Assembly: GCA_023444445.1 (NCBI GenBank)
Contig: JAEXMK010000170.1
Span: 1 to 23,306, forward strand
DNA length: 23,306 nucleotides
Direction of reading: 5' to 3'
Origin: Pseudomonadota bacterium
GTDB taxonomy: Bacteria > Pseudomonadota > Alphaproteobacteria > Rhizobiales > Rhizobiaceae
Shown here: in pieces, positions 1 to 7,644 of the stretch
How the letters are laid out: every line of letters begins with the position of its first letter
Numbering within the stretch: position 1 is the first letter of the stretch
Position numbers and translations under genes: made by a program
The notes under the pieces: generated by a model
Databases searched by the model: none
Told to the model about the DNA's origin: nothing
The model's input: the letters and a program-made list of their open reading frames with translations, nothing else

Positions 1-6
1 GCCAGT

Positions 7-41
7 TTTTTCAGTTTCTGGAATTGTTCTAAACTGAAAAA
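7..41. repeat. 11-bp perfect inverted repeat upstream of rirA
   Basis: The arms TTTTTCAGTTT (7-17) and AAACTGAAAAA (31-41) are exact reverse complements separated by 13 bases. Neither side is GC-rich, so a rho-independent terminator is unlikely. The repeat surrounds the Irr-like motif at 17-33 and overlaps the proposed -35 of rirA. This suggests a protein-binding site, or a flanking palindrome that extends one. Confidence 0.7.
17..33. promoter_or_regulatory. Candidate Irr box (iron control element) in the rirA promoter
   Basis: The sequence TCTGGAATTGTTCTAAA matches the rhizobial Irr-box pattern TTTAGAA-N3-TTCTAAA, as I recall it, at 12 of 14 defined positions; the right half is perfect. It overlaps the -35 hexamer at 24-29, so a bound protein would block RNA polymerase. 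In Agrobacterium, Irr is reported to repress rirA when iron is low, which fits. The match was made by eye and the site is an inference. Confidence 0.6.
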
Positions 42-52
42 GAGACTATATA
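24..52 (+). promoter_or_regulatory. rirA promoter (-35 TTGTTC, -10 TATATA)
   Basis: A -35-like TTGTTC at 24-29 and a -10-like TATATA at 47-52 are separated by exactly 17 bp. Transcription would start near position 59, giving a leader of about 22 nt. A ribosome-binding site GGAG follows at 71-74. Confidence 0.55.
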
Positions 53-80
53 ACTCCACATTGAGAGTTAGGAGACCAGC

Positions 81-551
81 ATGCGTTTGACCAAACAGAC
101 CAACTATGCCGTTCGCATGTTGATGTACTGCGCTGCGAATGAAGGCAAGCTGAGCCGCATTCCAGAGATCGCCAGAGCTTACGGTGTATCTGAGCTGTTC
201 CTGTTCAAGATCCTTCAGCCGCTCAACAAGGCGGGCCTTGTTGAAACCGTGCGCGGCCGCAATGGCGGCGTGCGCCTTGGCAAACCCGCCGACAAGATCA
301 GCCTGTTCGACGTGGTCAGGGTGACGGAAGACAGCTTTGCGATGGCTGAGTGCTTTGAGGATGGCGCCGTGGAATGTCCGCTCGTGGACAGCTGCGGTCT
401 GAACTCGGCGCTGCGCAAGGCGCTAAATGCCTTCTTCGACGTGCTCACGGAATATTCGATCGACGATCTCGTCAAGGCGCGTCCGCAGATCAACTTCCTG
501 CTCGGGATCGATACGGAAATGCCCAAGATTGCCGCACTTCCGGCAGCCTGA
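81..551 (+). CDS. rirA: Rrf2-family iron-responsive regulator RirA
   Basis: RirA is the iron-sulfur-cluster sensor that represses iron-uptake genes in Rhizobiaceae when iron is sufficient. The 156-residue protein has the Rrf2 winged helix at its N-terminus (opening MRLTKQTNYAVRMLMYCA), with the DNA-contacting stretch around residues 27-65. Three cysteines, C91, C99 and C105, stand where Rrf2 proteins ligate their Fe-S cluster. Rrf2 relatives such as IscR and NsrR share this layout, but the EGKLSRIPEIARAYGVSE segment and the overall length point to RirA. The ATG at 81 has GGAG at 71-74. The gene is monocistronic, with its own promoter and a terminator downstream. Its control region carries a probable Irr site, consistent with cross-regulation between the two iron regulators. 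Confidence 0.93.
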   Translation: MRLTKQTNYAVRMLMYCAANEGKLSRIPEIARAYGVSELFLFKILQPLNKAGLVETVRGRNGGVRLGKPADKISLFDVVRVTEDSFAMAECFEDGAVECPLVDSCGLNSALRKALNAFFDVLTEYSIDDLVKARPQINFLLGIDTEMPKIAALPAA

Positions 552-579
552 TCGTCCTTTGATCTATCCCGCAATCATC

Positions 580-611
580 AAGCCCTTGGCCATAGGTCAG
601 GGGCTTTTTTT
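580..611 (+). terminator. Rho-independent terminator of rirA
   Basis: The arms AAGCCCTTG (580-588) and CAGGGGCTT (598-606) pair with one mismatch around a nine-base loop and run into seven consecutive T residues (605-611). It lies 28 bases after the rirA stop codon and separates rirA from the membrane protein gene downstream. Confidence 0.85.
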
Positions 612-718
612 GTTGAATAGGCATGAAATCTAATATTTTCAGCCCTGTGTGTTGACGTCACGGAACGAAGCGGCGCATTTGGTCCCCGAGCTTTTTCAAG
701 CAACCAACCAGCGTCGCA

Positions 719-1765
719 ATGATCATCAAGCCTGAATTCCATACATTTGCCCTCACCGCCCTTATCGGCAGCATGGGCGCATTGCTTGCAAGCCTCCTCA
801 ACGTTCCCGCCCCCTTTCTTTCGGGACCGGCGCTCGCTGTCACCATGACAGGGCTTGCAGGCGTAAAGCTTGGAATTCCCACCTTCATCCGCAATGCCTG
901 TTTCGTCGTCGTCGGCATTTCCATGGGAACGAGCGTTACCCCCTCGGTCCTCGATGCCGCAAAGACATGGCCCTTGAGTTTCGGCGTCGTGCTCGTCGCC
1001 GTCGTGATCATGCTCTATGTCGCCTACTGGATCCTGCATTACGGTTTCGGTTACGACCGGACGACGGCAATGCTGGGCGCCTCCCCTGGTCATCTCAGCT
1101 ATATCATCAGCCTCGGCGCCGAGACGAAAAGCGACCTTGCGACCGTCAGCATCGTGCAAAGTGTGCGCGTGCTGGCACTGACGCTTTCCGTGCCGCTGAT
1201 CGTCGAGTATTTCGATCTGGTCAGCACGGAACCGTTGATTACAAATCCGCCAATGGGCGTGCTTACGCTAGCGCTCACCATCGCCGCCTCGCTTCTGACC
1301 GGGTGGCTTTTCCTGCGCTGGAAATTTCCCGCCGCCCTGCTGCTTGGCGGCGTTGCGATCTCCATCGGCACGCATATTACCGGCCTCACCGAAGGCGGTG
1401 TGCCCACCTGGCTCAGCCTGCCGGTCTATGTGCTGATCGGTTGCCTGATCGGCACGCGCTTTTCGAATGTATCCCTGATGGAAGTGCGAAAGGGCTTTCT
1501 GGCCGGCTTCGTGGTCACCATAGCTGTGATGGTGATCGCAGGCAGCATTGCCTGGCTGATTTCGCATGTGACAGGCGTTCCGCTCAACGCCGTCATGATC
1601 GCCTATGCGCCGGGTGGTCTTGAAACCATGGCTGCAATGGCCGTCATGATGCATGCCGACACCGCCTATGTCGGTTCGCATCATGTTATCCGGCTTCTCT
1701 TCCTGTCCGTGCTCATGCCGCTCGTCATGGGCAAGGATGCCCGCAAGCGGGACGACGACGCCTGA
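719..1765 (+). CDS. AbrB-family membrane protein (AbrB duplication domain)
   Basis: This is a 348-residue hydrophobic protein with roughly nine or ten membrane segments. It contains two related halves, each with a glycine/proline-rich motif: GASPGHLSYIISLGA in the first half and YAPGGLETMAAMAV in the second. That is typical of the AbrB duplication family, sometimes annotated as putative ammonia monooxygenase, an E. coli AbrB-like regulator or a transporter. The substrate is unknown; uptake or efflux of a small metabolite is the most plausible role. It has no DNA-binding domain. The ATG at 719 has only a weak ribosome-binding site, but the length suits the family and no better in-frame start lies upstream. 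A TTGACG at 652-657 could be a -35, but no good -10 follows. Confidence 0.8.
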   Translation: MIIKPEFHTFALTALIGSMGALLASLLNVPAPFLSGPALAVTMTGLAGVKLGIPTFIRNACFVVVGISMGTSVTPSVLDAAKTWPLSFGVVLVAVVIMLYVAYWILHYGFGYDRTTAMLGASPGHLSYIISLGAETKSDLATVSIVQSVRVLALTLSVPLIVEYFDLVSTEPLITNPPMGVLTLALTIAASLLTGWLFLRWKFPAALLLGGVAISIGTHITGLTEGGVPTWLSLPVYVLIGCLIGTRFSNVSLMEVRKGFLAGFVVTIAVMVIAGSIAWLISHVTGVPLNAVMIAYAPGGLETMAAMAVMMHADTAYVGSHHVIRLLFLSVLMPLVMGKDARKRDDDA

Positions 1766-1852
1766 CGAGCGCCGGCTATCCGTGCCCTCAGGAGCCACCG
1801 ATGCGAAAATCTGGATGGCGTGCAACCTTTTTTCTTTCCGGCCGTTAATACT

Positions 1853-1894
1853 CCGCCGCAGTTGCGGCGGCGATCTTTCGCCTGTTCGACAGGC
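1853..1894 (+). other. Two adjacent hairpins in the leader of the osmoprotectant operon
   Basis: CCGCCGCA (1853-1860) and TGCGGCGG (1863-1870) form a perfect stem, realistically 7 bp with a four-base AGTT loop. GCCTGT (1880-1885) and ACAGGC (1889-1894) form a second stem of 6 bp around TCG. The pair ends ten bases before the GGAGGA ribosome-binding site of the next gene. No T-run follows, so these are not terminators. They may close the preceding gene's mRNA or structure the leader. Confidence 0.5.
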
Positions 1895-1916
1895 TGACCC
1901 CACCGGAGGACTATTT

Positions 1917-2828
1917 ATGACCCGCTTGATGACGTTGACGGGCGCCGGACTTGCGCTTGCTTTTTCTGTTTCCATCGCGCAGGCGCAGGTGGTGGTGTCG
2001 TCGAAGATCGACACGGAGGGTGGCGTTCTCGGCAACATCATCCTCGCGGTTCTCAACCAGAACAAGATCGAGACGACGGATCGCATCCAGCTCGGCGCCA
2101 CCCCGGTGGTCAGAAAAGCAATCACCGCGGGCGAGATCGATATCTATCCCGAATATACCGGCAACGCCGCCTTCTTTTTCTCCAAGGCGGATGACCCGAT
2201 CTGGAAGGATGCCGCCAAAGGGTATGAAGAGGCGAAGAAGCTAGACTATGACGCCAACAAGATTGTCTGGCTGACGCCATCGCCGGCCAACAACACCTGG
2301 GCGATCGCGCTACGTAAGGATGTTGCTGACAAGAATAATCTGAAGACGCTTTCCGATTTCGGCAAATATGTCGCCGATGGCGGTACGGTGGTTCTTGCCG
2401 CCTCCTCCGAATTCGTCAATTCCGCCGCCGCCCTGCCGGCGTTTCAGACGACCTATGGTTTTACCATGAAACCGGATCAGCTGATCACGCTTTCCGGCGG
2501 TGACACCGCGGCGACGATCGCGGCGGCCGCGAACCAAACGAACAACGCCAGTGCAGCCATGGTCTATGGCACGGATGGCGGCATCGCGCCTTCCGGCCTT
2601 GTGGTTCTGGAAGACGACAAGCATGTGCAGCCGGTCTATCAACCCGCGCCGATCATTCGAGAAGAGGTTTTGAAAAAGCACCCCAATATCGAAGAACTTC
2701 TGAAACCCGTGTTCGAAAAGCTTGATCTCGCGACCCTGCAGGATCTGAATGCCCGCGTGCAGGTGGGTGGCGAGCAGGCGAAAACCGTGGCGCTCGACTT
2801 TCTGACCAAGAACGGCTTCGTCAAGTAG
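1917..2828 (+). CDS. osmF: Osmoprotectant ABC transporter, periplasmic binding protein (OsmF/YehZ type)
   Basis: This is a 303-residue quaternary-amine-binding protein of the OpuAC/OsmF type, which captures glycine betaine or a related compatible solute in the periplasm. Residues 1-23 form a signal peptide (MTRLMTLTGAGLALAFSVSIAQA) with an AQA cleavage site. The mature part opens with VVVSSKIDTEGGVLGNIIL and contains GEIDIYPEYTGNAAFFF, the hallmark of this family. The ATG at 1917 is chosen because GGAGGA lies at 1905-1910 and the signal peptide starts there; the frame is open further upstream but lacks coding character. It heads a four-gene operon with two permeases and an ATPase. The exact ligand cannot be told: E. 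coli OsmF-YehYXW has low betaine affinity, whereas other members import choline-type compounds. Confidence 0.88.
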   Translation: MTRLMTLTGAGLALAFSVSIAQAQVVVSSKIDTEGGVLGNIILAVLNQNKIETTDRIQLGATPVVRKAITAGEIDIYPEYTGNAAFFFSKADDPIWKDAAKGYEEAKKLDYDANKIVWLTPSPANNTWAIALRKDVADKNNLKTLSDFGKYVADGGTVVLAASSEFVNSAAALPAFQTTYGFTMKPDQLITLSGGDTAATIAAAANQTNNASAAMVYGTDGGIAPSGLVVLEDDKHVQPVYQPAPIIREEVLKKHPNIEELLKPVFEKLDLATLQDLNARVQVGGEQAKTVALDFLTKNGFVK

Positions 2829-2873
2829 CGGCTCATGACGCCGGAGGAGGATCATGGAGGCGGAAGTGTTCTC

Positions 2874-4076
2874 ATGATCCGATCCAACCCAGGGTACAGG
2901 GGGCAGGAATTGACGAAATGGCCTGACAAGGTGGGCGTGCTGATTTCGTGCCTGCTTCTTTATGCGCTTCTTGCATCACCCTTCATGACGTTTCGTGCCA
3001 ACCGAATCGTTCAGGGGGAAACGAGAACAATCTTCGAGTCCCTCCCATCAACACCCGCGATACTCCTTGCGGCCATCATTATTCTTGCGACCTTCATCGC
3101 CTTTTTCCGCTTTCCCGTACGGCTGAAACTCGCAACTGCTCTGGCAGGTCTTGCGGCGCTCTCGGTTTTCGTCGGACAGGCGGCTTCCTTTCTCACGCCG
3201 GAAGGAAACAGTTTCGCCCGCGTCTCGCCGTCGAGCGGTTTCTGGTTGCTCTTTGCCGGGTTGGCTTTGCTCGCCACGGACTGCATCGCGCGTCTTGAGC
3301 TAAAACCCGCCATCCGGATCCTGTTGTTGCTGCTGGCGACCGCTGCACTTTCCGCAGTGCTGGCAAGCGGTCTCTGGAGCGATCTCTCCATCATCAAGGA
3401 ATATACCGGCCGGGCCGACATATTCTGGACCGAGGCCGTGCGGCATGTGGAGCTCGCCCTCGGTTCGCTGATCGCGGCGACCGTCGCGGGTATTCCGCTC
3501 GGCATCCTCTGTTACAAGGTCGAGCGCCTGCGGGCGGGTGTTCTCAACAGTCTCAACATCGTCCAGACCATTCCCTCCATCGCCCTGTTCGGCCTTCTGA
3601 TCGCGCCGCTCGGATGGATTGCGGCCATCGTGCCGGGCGCGGCGAGGATCGGAATTGCCGGCATCGGCATGGCGCCGGCCTTTGTGGCGCTGTTTCTCTA
3701 TTCGCTGCTGCCGGTCGTTTCCAATACAGTGGTCGGTCTTGCCGGCGTTTCCCAGGCGGTCCGGGAAGCAGCGCGCGGGCTTGGCATGACGCCAGCGCAG
3801 CGGATGCTGCGGGTGGAATTTCCGCTCGCCATGCCGGTCATCCTCACCGGCATCCGCATCGTTTTGGTGCAGAATATCGGGCTTGCGACAATCGCAGCCC
3901 TGATCGGCGGTGGCGGGTTTGGCGTTTTCGTGTTTCAGGGCATCGGACAGACAGCCATGGATCTCGTGTTGCTCGGCACCGTGCCGACGGTTCTCCTCGG
4001 CTTTGCGGCCGCAATCACACTCGACGCCCTCATAGATAGCAATCTCTTCAGCGCAGGCAGAAGGCAAAGAGCATGA
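2874..4076 (+). CDS. yehY: Osmoprotectant ABC transporter permease, long form (YehY type)
   Basis: This inner-membrane permease has 400 residues from the ATG at 2874, chosen because GGAAG at 2862-2866 is well placed; an in-frame ATG at 2835 would add 13 residues but has no clear ribosome-binding site. The N-terminal half (about residues 20-165) has about five hydrophobic segments absent from the partner permease. The C-terminal half is the usual BPD_transp_1 domain, with the ATPase-docking loop EAARGLGMTPAQRMLRVEFP. E. coli YehY also carries an extended N-terminus, so this is normal for the subfamily. The 3' end overlaps the ATPase gene by four bases (ATGA), indicating translational coupling. 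Confidence 0.88.
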   Translation: MIRSNPGYRGQELTKWPDKVGVLISCLLLYALLASPFMTFRANRIVQGETRTIFESLPSTPAILLAAIIILATFIAFFRFPVRLKLATALAGLAALSVFVGQAASFLTPEGNSFARVSPSSGFWLLFAGLALLATDCIARLELKPAIRILLLLLATAALSAVLASGLWSDLSIIKEYTGRADIFWTEAVRHVELALGSLIAATVAGIPLGILCYKVERLRAGVLNSLNIVQTIPSIALFGLLIAPLGWIAAIVPGAARIGIAGIGMAPAFVALFLYSLLPVVSNTVVGLAGVSQAVREAARGLGMTPAQRMLRVEFPLAMPVILTGIRIVLVQNIGLATIAALIGGGGFGVFVFQGIGQTAMDLVLLGTVPTVLLGFAAAITLDALIDSNLFSAGRRQRA

Positions 4077-5011
4077 TCGAGATCGACACCATCACCAAAC
4101 GATACGGCGACACGACCGTCGTGGACCAGGTATCGCTGACCGTCGCACCGCGCACCGTCACCGTTATCGTCGGCACCTCAGGGTCGGGGAAAACCACGCT
4201 GCTGCGCATGATCAACCGGCTGGTGGAGCCAACCTCCGGCACAATCCGGATCGACGGAGAGGATGTCAGCGCCATACCCGGTTTCAAGCTACGCCGCCAC
4301 ATCGGTTACGCCATCCAAGGGCATGGCTTGTTTCCGCACCGGACGGTGGCGGAAAATATCGCGACCGTGCCGCAGCTGATCGGCTGGGACCGCAAGCGCA
4401 TAAAGGCCAAGATCGATGCGCTCATGCATCTTTTCCAGCTTGATCCCGGGCTTTATGCGGATCGTTTTCCGCATGAGCTTTCCGGCGGCCAGCAGCAGCG
4501 TGTCGGTGTGGCCCGTGCACTGGCCGCGGAACCGAACATTCTCCTGATGGACGAGCCCTTCGGCGCGCTGGACCCGGTGATCCGCGCCAAGGCTCAGAAC
4601 GACCTTCTCGATATCCAGAAGAAACTCGGCGTCACCATCGTTCTCGTCACCCACGATATGGATGAGGCTTTCCATCTGGCCGATCGTATCGCGGTGATGG
4701 ACAAGGGCCGCATCGTGCAGGATTGCCCGCCAGCAGAGCTGGTGCTGAAACCGGCAACGGATTTCGTCCGCACCATGATCGGCGAAAACGAACGCGCGCT
4801 GAAACTGCTCTCAGTTCTGTCGGTCGCCGAGATCGTAGAACCGGGAAGTGCGGAAGGTGTGCCGCTCACCGAAGACACCAGCCAGCGCGATGCCCTGTCT
4901 GCCATGTTATGGGCGGGCTGTGATGTCCTGCCTGTCATAAAAGACGATGGGCAGCCCGCGGGCCGGGTGCGGCGTGACGTTCTTCTCCAGCGTGCCGCCG
5001 GCGCCCCATGA
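4073..5011 (+). CDS. yehX: Osmoprotectant ABC transporter ATPase with C-terminal CBS domain (YehX type)
   Basis: This 312-residue ATPase powers the importer. Walker A is GTSGSGKTT at 34-42, the signature LSGGQQQR at 136-143, Walker B ILLMDEP at 156-162 and the switch histidine H194. After about residue 250 a single short CBS-like segment follows (CDVLPVIKDDGQPAGRVRRD). Such CBS modules sense ionic strength in OpuA-type osmoregulated importers; here only one is apparent, so its sensing role is uncertain. The gene overlaps its neighbours by four bases on both sides, so the operon is tightly coupled. Confidence 0.9.
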   Translation: MIEIDTITKRYGDTTVVDQVSLTVAPRTVTVIVGTSGSGKTTLLRMINRLVEPTSGTIRIDGEDVSAIPGFKLRRHIGYAIQGHGLFPHRTVAENIATVPQLIGWDRKRIKAKIDALMHLFQLDPGLYADRFPHELSGGQQQRVGVARALAAEPNILLMDEPFGALDPVIRAKAQNDLLDIQKKLGVTIVLVTHDMDEAFHLADRIAVMDKGRIVQDCPPAELVLKPATDFVRTMIGENERALKLLSVLSVAEIVEPGSAEGVPLTEDTSQRDALSAMLWAGCDVLPVIKDDGQPAGRVRRDVLLQRAAGAP

Positions 5012-5748
5012 AAAACGTCTTCTCTTTTCTCTCTCTCGGGCTTCTGGTGCTGGTGCTGATCATCTTTCTTGCAGCACCGCAAATATTCGCGCCGATCTTC
5101 CGCCCTCTCGTGCAGGCCAATGCCCCTGCCATCTACACGCAGGCCAATCTCTTTTCCCTGACACTTTCACATCTGAGCACCGTTGCGATCGCGACCGGAC
5201 TGGCGACGCTCACGGCAGGGGCGCTTGCGGTTCTTGTCACCCGGCCTTTCGGGGCGGATTTTCTGCCGCTGTCGCGCAGCATCGTCAATATCGGCCAGAC
5301 CTTTCCGCCGGTGGCGGTTCTGGCACTCGCCGTACCGTTGATCGGGTTTGGCGAGAAACCCACGCTTATCGCGCTGTTCCTCTATGCGCTTCTGCCGGTG
5401 TTCGAAAATACGCTGACGGGGCTCACCACCCTGCCCGCCACGGTGATGGATGCAGCCAGAGGCAGCGGCATGACCGGCTGGCAGCGGCTCATCAAAGTGG
5501 AGCTGCCGCTTGCCCTTCCTGCCATTCTCGCCGGTGTCAGGCTCTCGGCGGTCATCAGCCTTTCCACCGCGACCATCGGTTCGACCGTTGCCGCCCGCAC
5601 GCTCGGCGAAGTGATCATCGCCGGCCTGCAATCCAACAATCTCGCCTTCATTCTCCAGGGCGGTTTGATCGTTGCGGCGCTGGCGATCCTGATCCACGCT
5701 GGCTTTTCCGCACTGGAAAGGTCCGCAGCCCGCAAAACCGGGCACTGA
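5008..5748 (+). CDS. yehW: Osmoprotectant ABC transporter permease, short form (YehW type)
   Basis: This 246-residue permease starts at the ATG overlapping the ATPase stop codon. It has an N-terminal membrane segment (FSFLSLGLLVLVLIIFLA), a periplasmic stretch, then the BPD_transp_1 core with the coupling loop DAARGSGMTGWQRLIKVELP. It probably forms a heterodimer with the longer permease. It is the last gene of the operon; the 87 bases before gntK contain no strong terminator, only a weak 6-bp stem (5788-5793 with 5804-5809). Confidence 0.88.
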   Translation: MKNVFSFLSLGLLVLVLIIFLAAPQIFAPIFRPLVQANAPAIYTQANLFSLTLSHLSTVAIATGLATLTAGALAVLVTRPFGADFLPLSRSIVNIGQTFPPVAVLALAVPLIGFGEKPTLIALFLYALLPVFENTLTGLTTLPATVMDAARGSGMTGWQRLIKVELPLALPAILAGVRLSAVISLSTATIGSTVAARTLGEVIIAGLQSNNLAFILQGGLIVAALAILIHAGFSALERSAARKTGH

Positions 5749-5835
5749 CGCAGGGAGCCGCCCAAATTTAATGTTCCCGCCACCCGCCGCTCATGATAGG
5801 GGCTGAGCGTTGCAACAGAAATATCAGAGGTTCGG

Positions 5836-6345
5836 GTGACACAGGCAATTGTCGTGATGGGAGTGAGCGGCTCTGGCAAGTCCACGGTCGCAGAAGCGGT
5901 GGCTGAAAAACTGGGCGTTGCCTTTATAGAGGGCGACAAGCTGCACCCGAAATCCAATGTCGATAAAATGTCCGAGGGCATTCCGCTCACTGACGAAGAC
6001 CGCTGGCCCTGGCTCGATCTGATCGGTGCGGAACTGCGCAAAGGCAGCGACGGCAAGGGTGTCGTGGTTTCCTGTTCGGCGCTCAAGAAAATCTATCGCG
6101 ACCGCCTTCGTGAGGCGACCGGTGGTCCACTCGCTTTCGTTTATCTCGACGGCAGCCTGGAACTTCTCAGCCGGCGCATGGGTGAACGCAAGGGCCATTT
6201 CATGCCGCTCTCGCTGCTTCAGACCCAGCTTGCCACGCTGGAAGTGCCGACCGGCGAAGCAGGCGTCGTCACCGTCAATATCGACACCACACCGGAAGAA
6301 ATCACCGCAAACGCGCTGGCCGGCCTGAAGACGGTAACGTTCTAG
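5836..6345 (+). CDS. gntK: Gluconokinase
   Basis: GntK phosphorylates D-gluconate to 6-phosphogluconate, feeding the Entner-Doudoroff and pentose phosphate routes in the cytoplasm. The 169-residue protein has a P-loop GVSGSGKS at 9-16, the gluconokinase motif EGDKLHPKSNVDKM at 32-45 and LTDEDRWPWL at 51-60, all diagnostic. The start is GTG at 5836, supported by AGAGG at 5826-5830 and by family length. No gluconate transporter or GntR-type gluconate regulator lies beside it, so it appears to be a stand-alone gene. Its stop codon overlaps the stop codon of the convergent gene on the other strand. Confidence 0.93.
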   Translation: MTQAIVVMGVSGSGKSTVAEAVAEKLGVAFIEGDKLHPKSNVDKMSEGIPLTDEDRWPWLDLIGAELRKGSDGKGVVVSCSALKKIYRDRLREATGGPLAFVYLDGSLELLSRRMGERKGHFMPLSLLQTQLATLEVPTGEAGVVTVNIDTTPEEITANALAGLKTVTF

Positions 6346-7643
6346 AGGCCGAGTTTATCTCTCAGCCCGTACCACCACGCACCAAGTACGGTCAGCGGCA
6401 CGCGGAATGTCTTGCCGCCGGGGAACGGGTAATTCGGCAGGGAACTCCAGATATCGAAACGTTCGGCGTGGCCCGCAACGGCCTCGCCCAATATCTTGCC
6501 GAGCAAGTGGGTGGTCGTGACGCCATGGCCGCTATCGCCGTGTGAGAAATAGATATTATCCGAAAGCTTGCCCATATGCGGGATGCGCGTCAGGGTCAGC
6601 GCGAAGTTGCCACTCCAGGCGAATTCGATCCTGGTCTTTTCCAGCTGCGGAAAGGTCTTCAGCATATTCGGCCGGATCACACCCGTCAGGTCGGCCGGGT
6701 CGCTGCCGCCATAACCGATGCCGCCACCGTAAAGCAGGCGGTTATCCGAGGTGCGGCGATAATAATCGAGAATATAATTGGCATCCTCGACGCAATAATT
6801 GGCGGGCAGAAGGGCCTCGATCAGATCCGCATCGAGCGGCTCCGTCGCCATGACCTGACTTGAGACCGGCATCATCCGCTCACCGATTTCCGGCAGCAAG
6901 GTGCCGAGATAGGCGTTGCCGCAAACGAGAACATATTTCGCCTTCACGCTGCCCGTTGCCGTGCGCACAATGGGATTGACGCCCTGCTCCACCGCGATGA
7001 CGCGCGAATTTTCAAATATGCGGGCTCCGAGGCTCTCAGCCGCCGCCGCTTCGCCCTGCACGAGATTGAGCGGATGGATGTGGCCACCGAAGCGGTCGAT
7101 CATGCCCCCGGCATAACGGTCGGTCTTCACATAGTGGCCGACATCCGCCTTGGAGACCATTTCGAGGCCGCCATGACCGTGCTTTTCCCAATGGGCTTTG
7201 TGAGCTTCCATTTCGCGAATCTGCTTCGGCGTGAAGGCAGCGAAGAAGCCGCCATCGACGAGATCGCAGTCGATGGCGTATTTCGCGACGCGACCGCGGA
7301 TGATCGCGCTGCCTTCCAGCGACATTTCTCCGAGCTTCACCGCTTTTTCGTGGCCATAACGTCGGGCTATTGTTTCGAGATCGCGGCTATAGCCATTGAC
7401 GATCTGGCCGCCATTGCGGCCCGAAGCGCCGAAGCCGACCCGCACACCTTCCAGAACGATGACCGAATAGCCACGTTCACTGAGTTCCAGCGCCGCGGAA
7501 ATACCCGTGAAACCGCCACCAATGATGCAGACATCGGTTTCCAGCGCGCCTTCGAGCGTCGGTCGCACTGTTTTGACATTGGCGGAGGCCGCGTACCATG
7601 ACGATGTATGGCCGGGATTGGGAATATCAGTTACCTTAGCCAT
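6342..7643 (-). CDS. puuB: FAD-dependent amine oxidoreductase, gamma-glutamylputrescine oxidase-like
   Basis: This 433-residue DAO-fold flavoprotein has a dinucleotide-binding motif IGGGFTGISAALELSERG near residues 41-58, followed by GFGASGRNGGQIVNGYSRD. This matches the PuuB group, which oxidises gamma-glutamylputrescine to its aldehyde. The ATG at 7643 lies one base after the stop of the glutamine-synthetase-like gene, so the two are surely cotranscribed; that context is the main reason for choosing PuuB over sarcosine- or glycine-oxidase relatives. The true substrate could be another gamma-glutamylated amine. The frame is open for nine more codons upstream, but these overlap the previous gene and give a less family-like start. 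Confidence 0.75.
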   Translation of the reverse strand: MAKVTDIPNPGHTSSWYAASANVKTVRPTLEGALETDVCIIGGGFTGISAALELSERGYSVIVLEGVRVGFGASGRNGGQIVNGYSRDLETIARRYGHEKAVKLGEMSLEGSAIIRGRVAKYAIDCDLVDGGFFAAFTPKQIREMEAHKAHWEKHGHGGLEMVSKADVGHYVKTDRYAGGMIDRFGGHIHPLNLVQGEAAAAESLGARIFENSRVIAVEQGVNPIVRTATGSVKAKYVLVCGNAYLGTLLPEIGERMMPVSSQVMATEPLDADLIEALLPANYCVEDANYILDYYRRTSDNRLLYGGGIGYGGSDPADLTGVIRPNMLKTFPQLEKTRIEFAWSGNFALTLTRIPHMGKLSDNIYFSHGDSGHGVTTTHLLGKILGEAVAGHAERFDIWSSLPNYPFPGGKTFRVPLTVLGAWWYGLRDKLGL

Positions 7644-7644
7644 C

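Noticed and set aside
652..660. TTGACG overlapping the TGACGTCA palindrome before the AbrB-family gene
   Set aside because: An eight-base palindrome is expected by chance and the sequence 17 bp downstream (GCATTT) is a poor -10, so neither promoter nor operator is claimed.
1653..1916. An 88-residue N-terminal extension of OsmF
   Set aside because: It overlaps the end of the AbrB-family gene, and GGAGGA plus a signal peptide mark the start at 1917.
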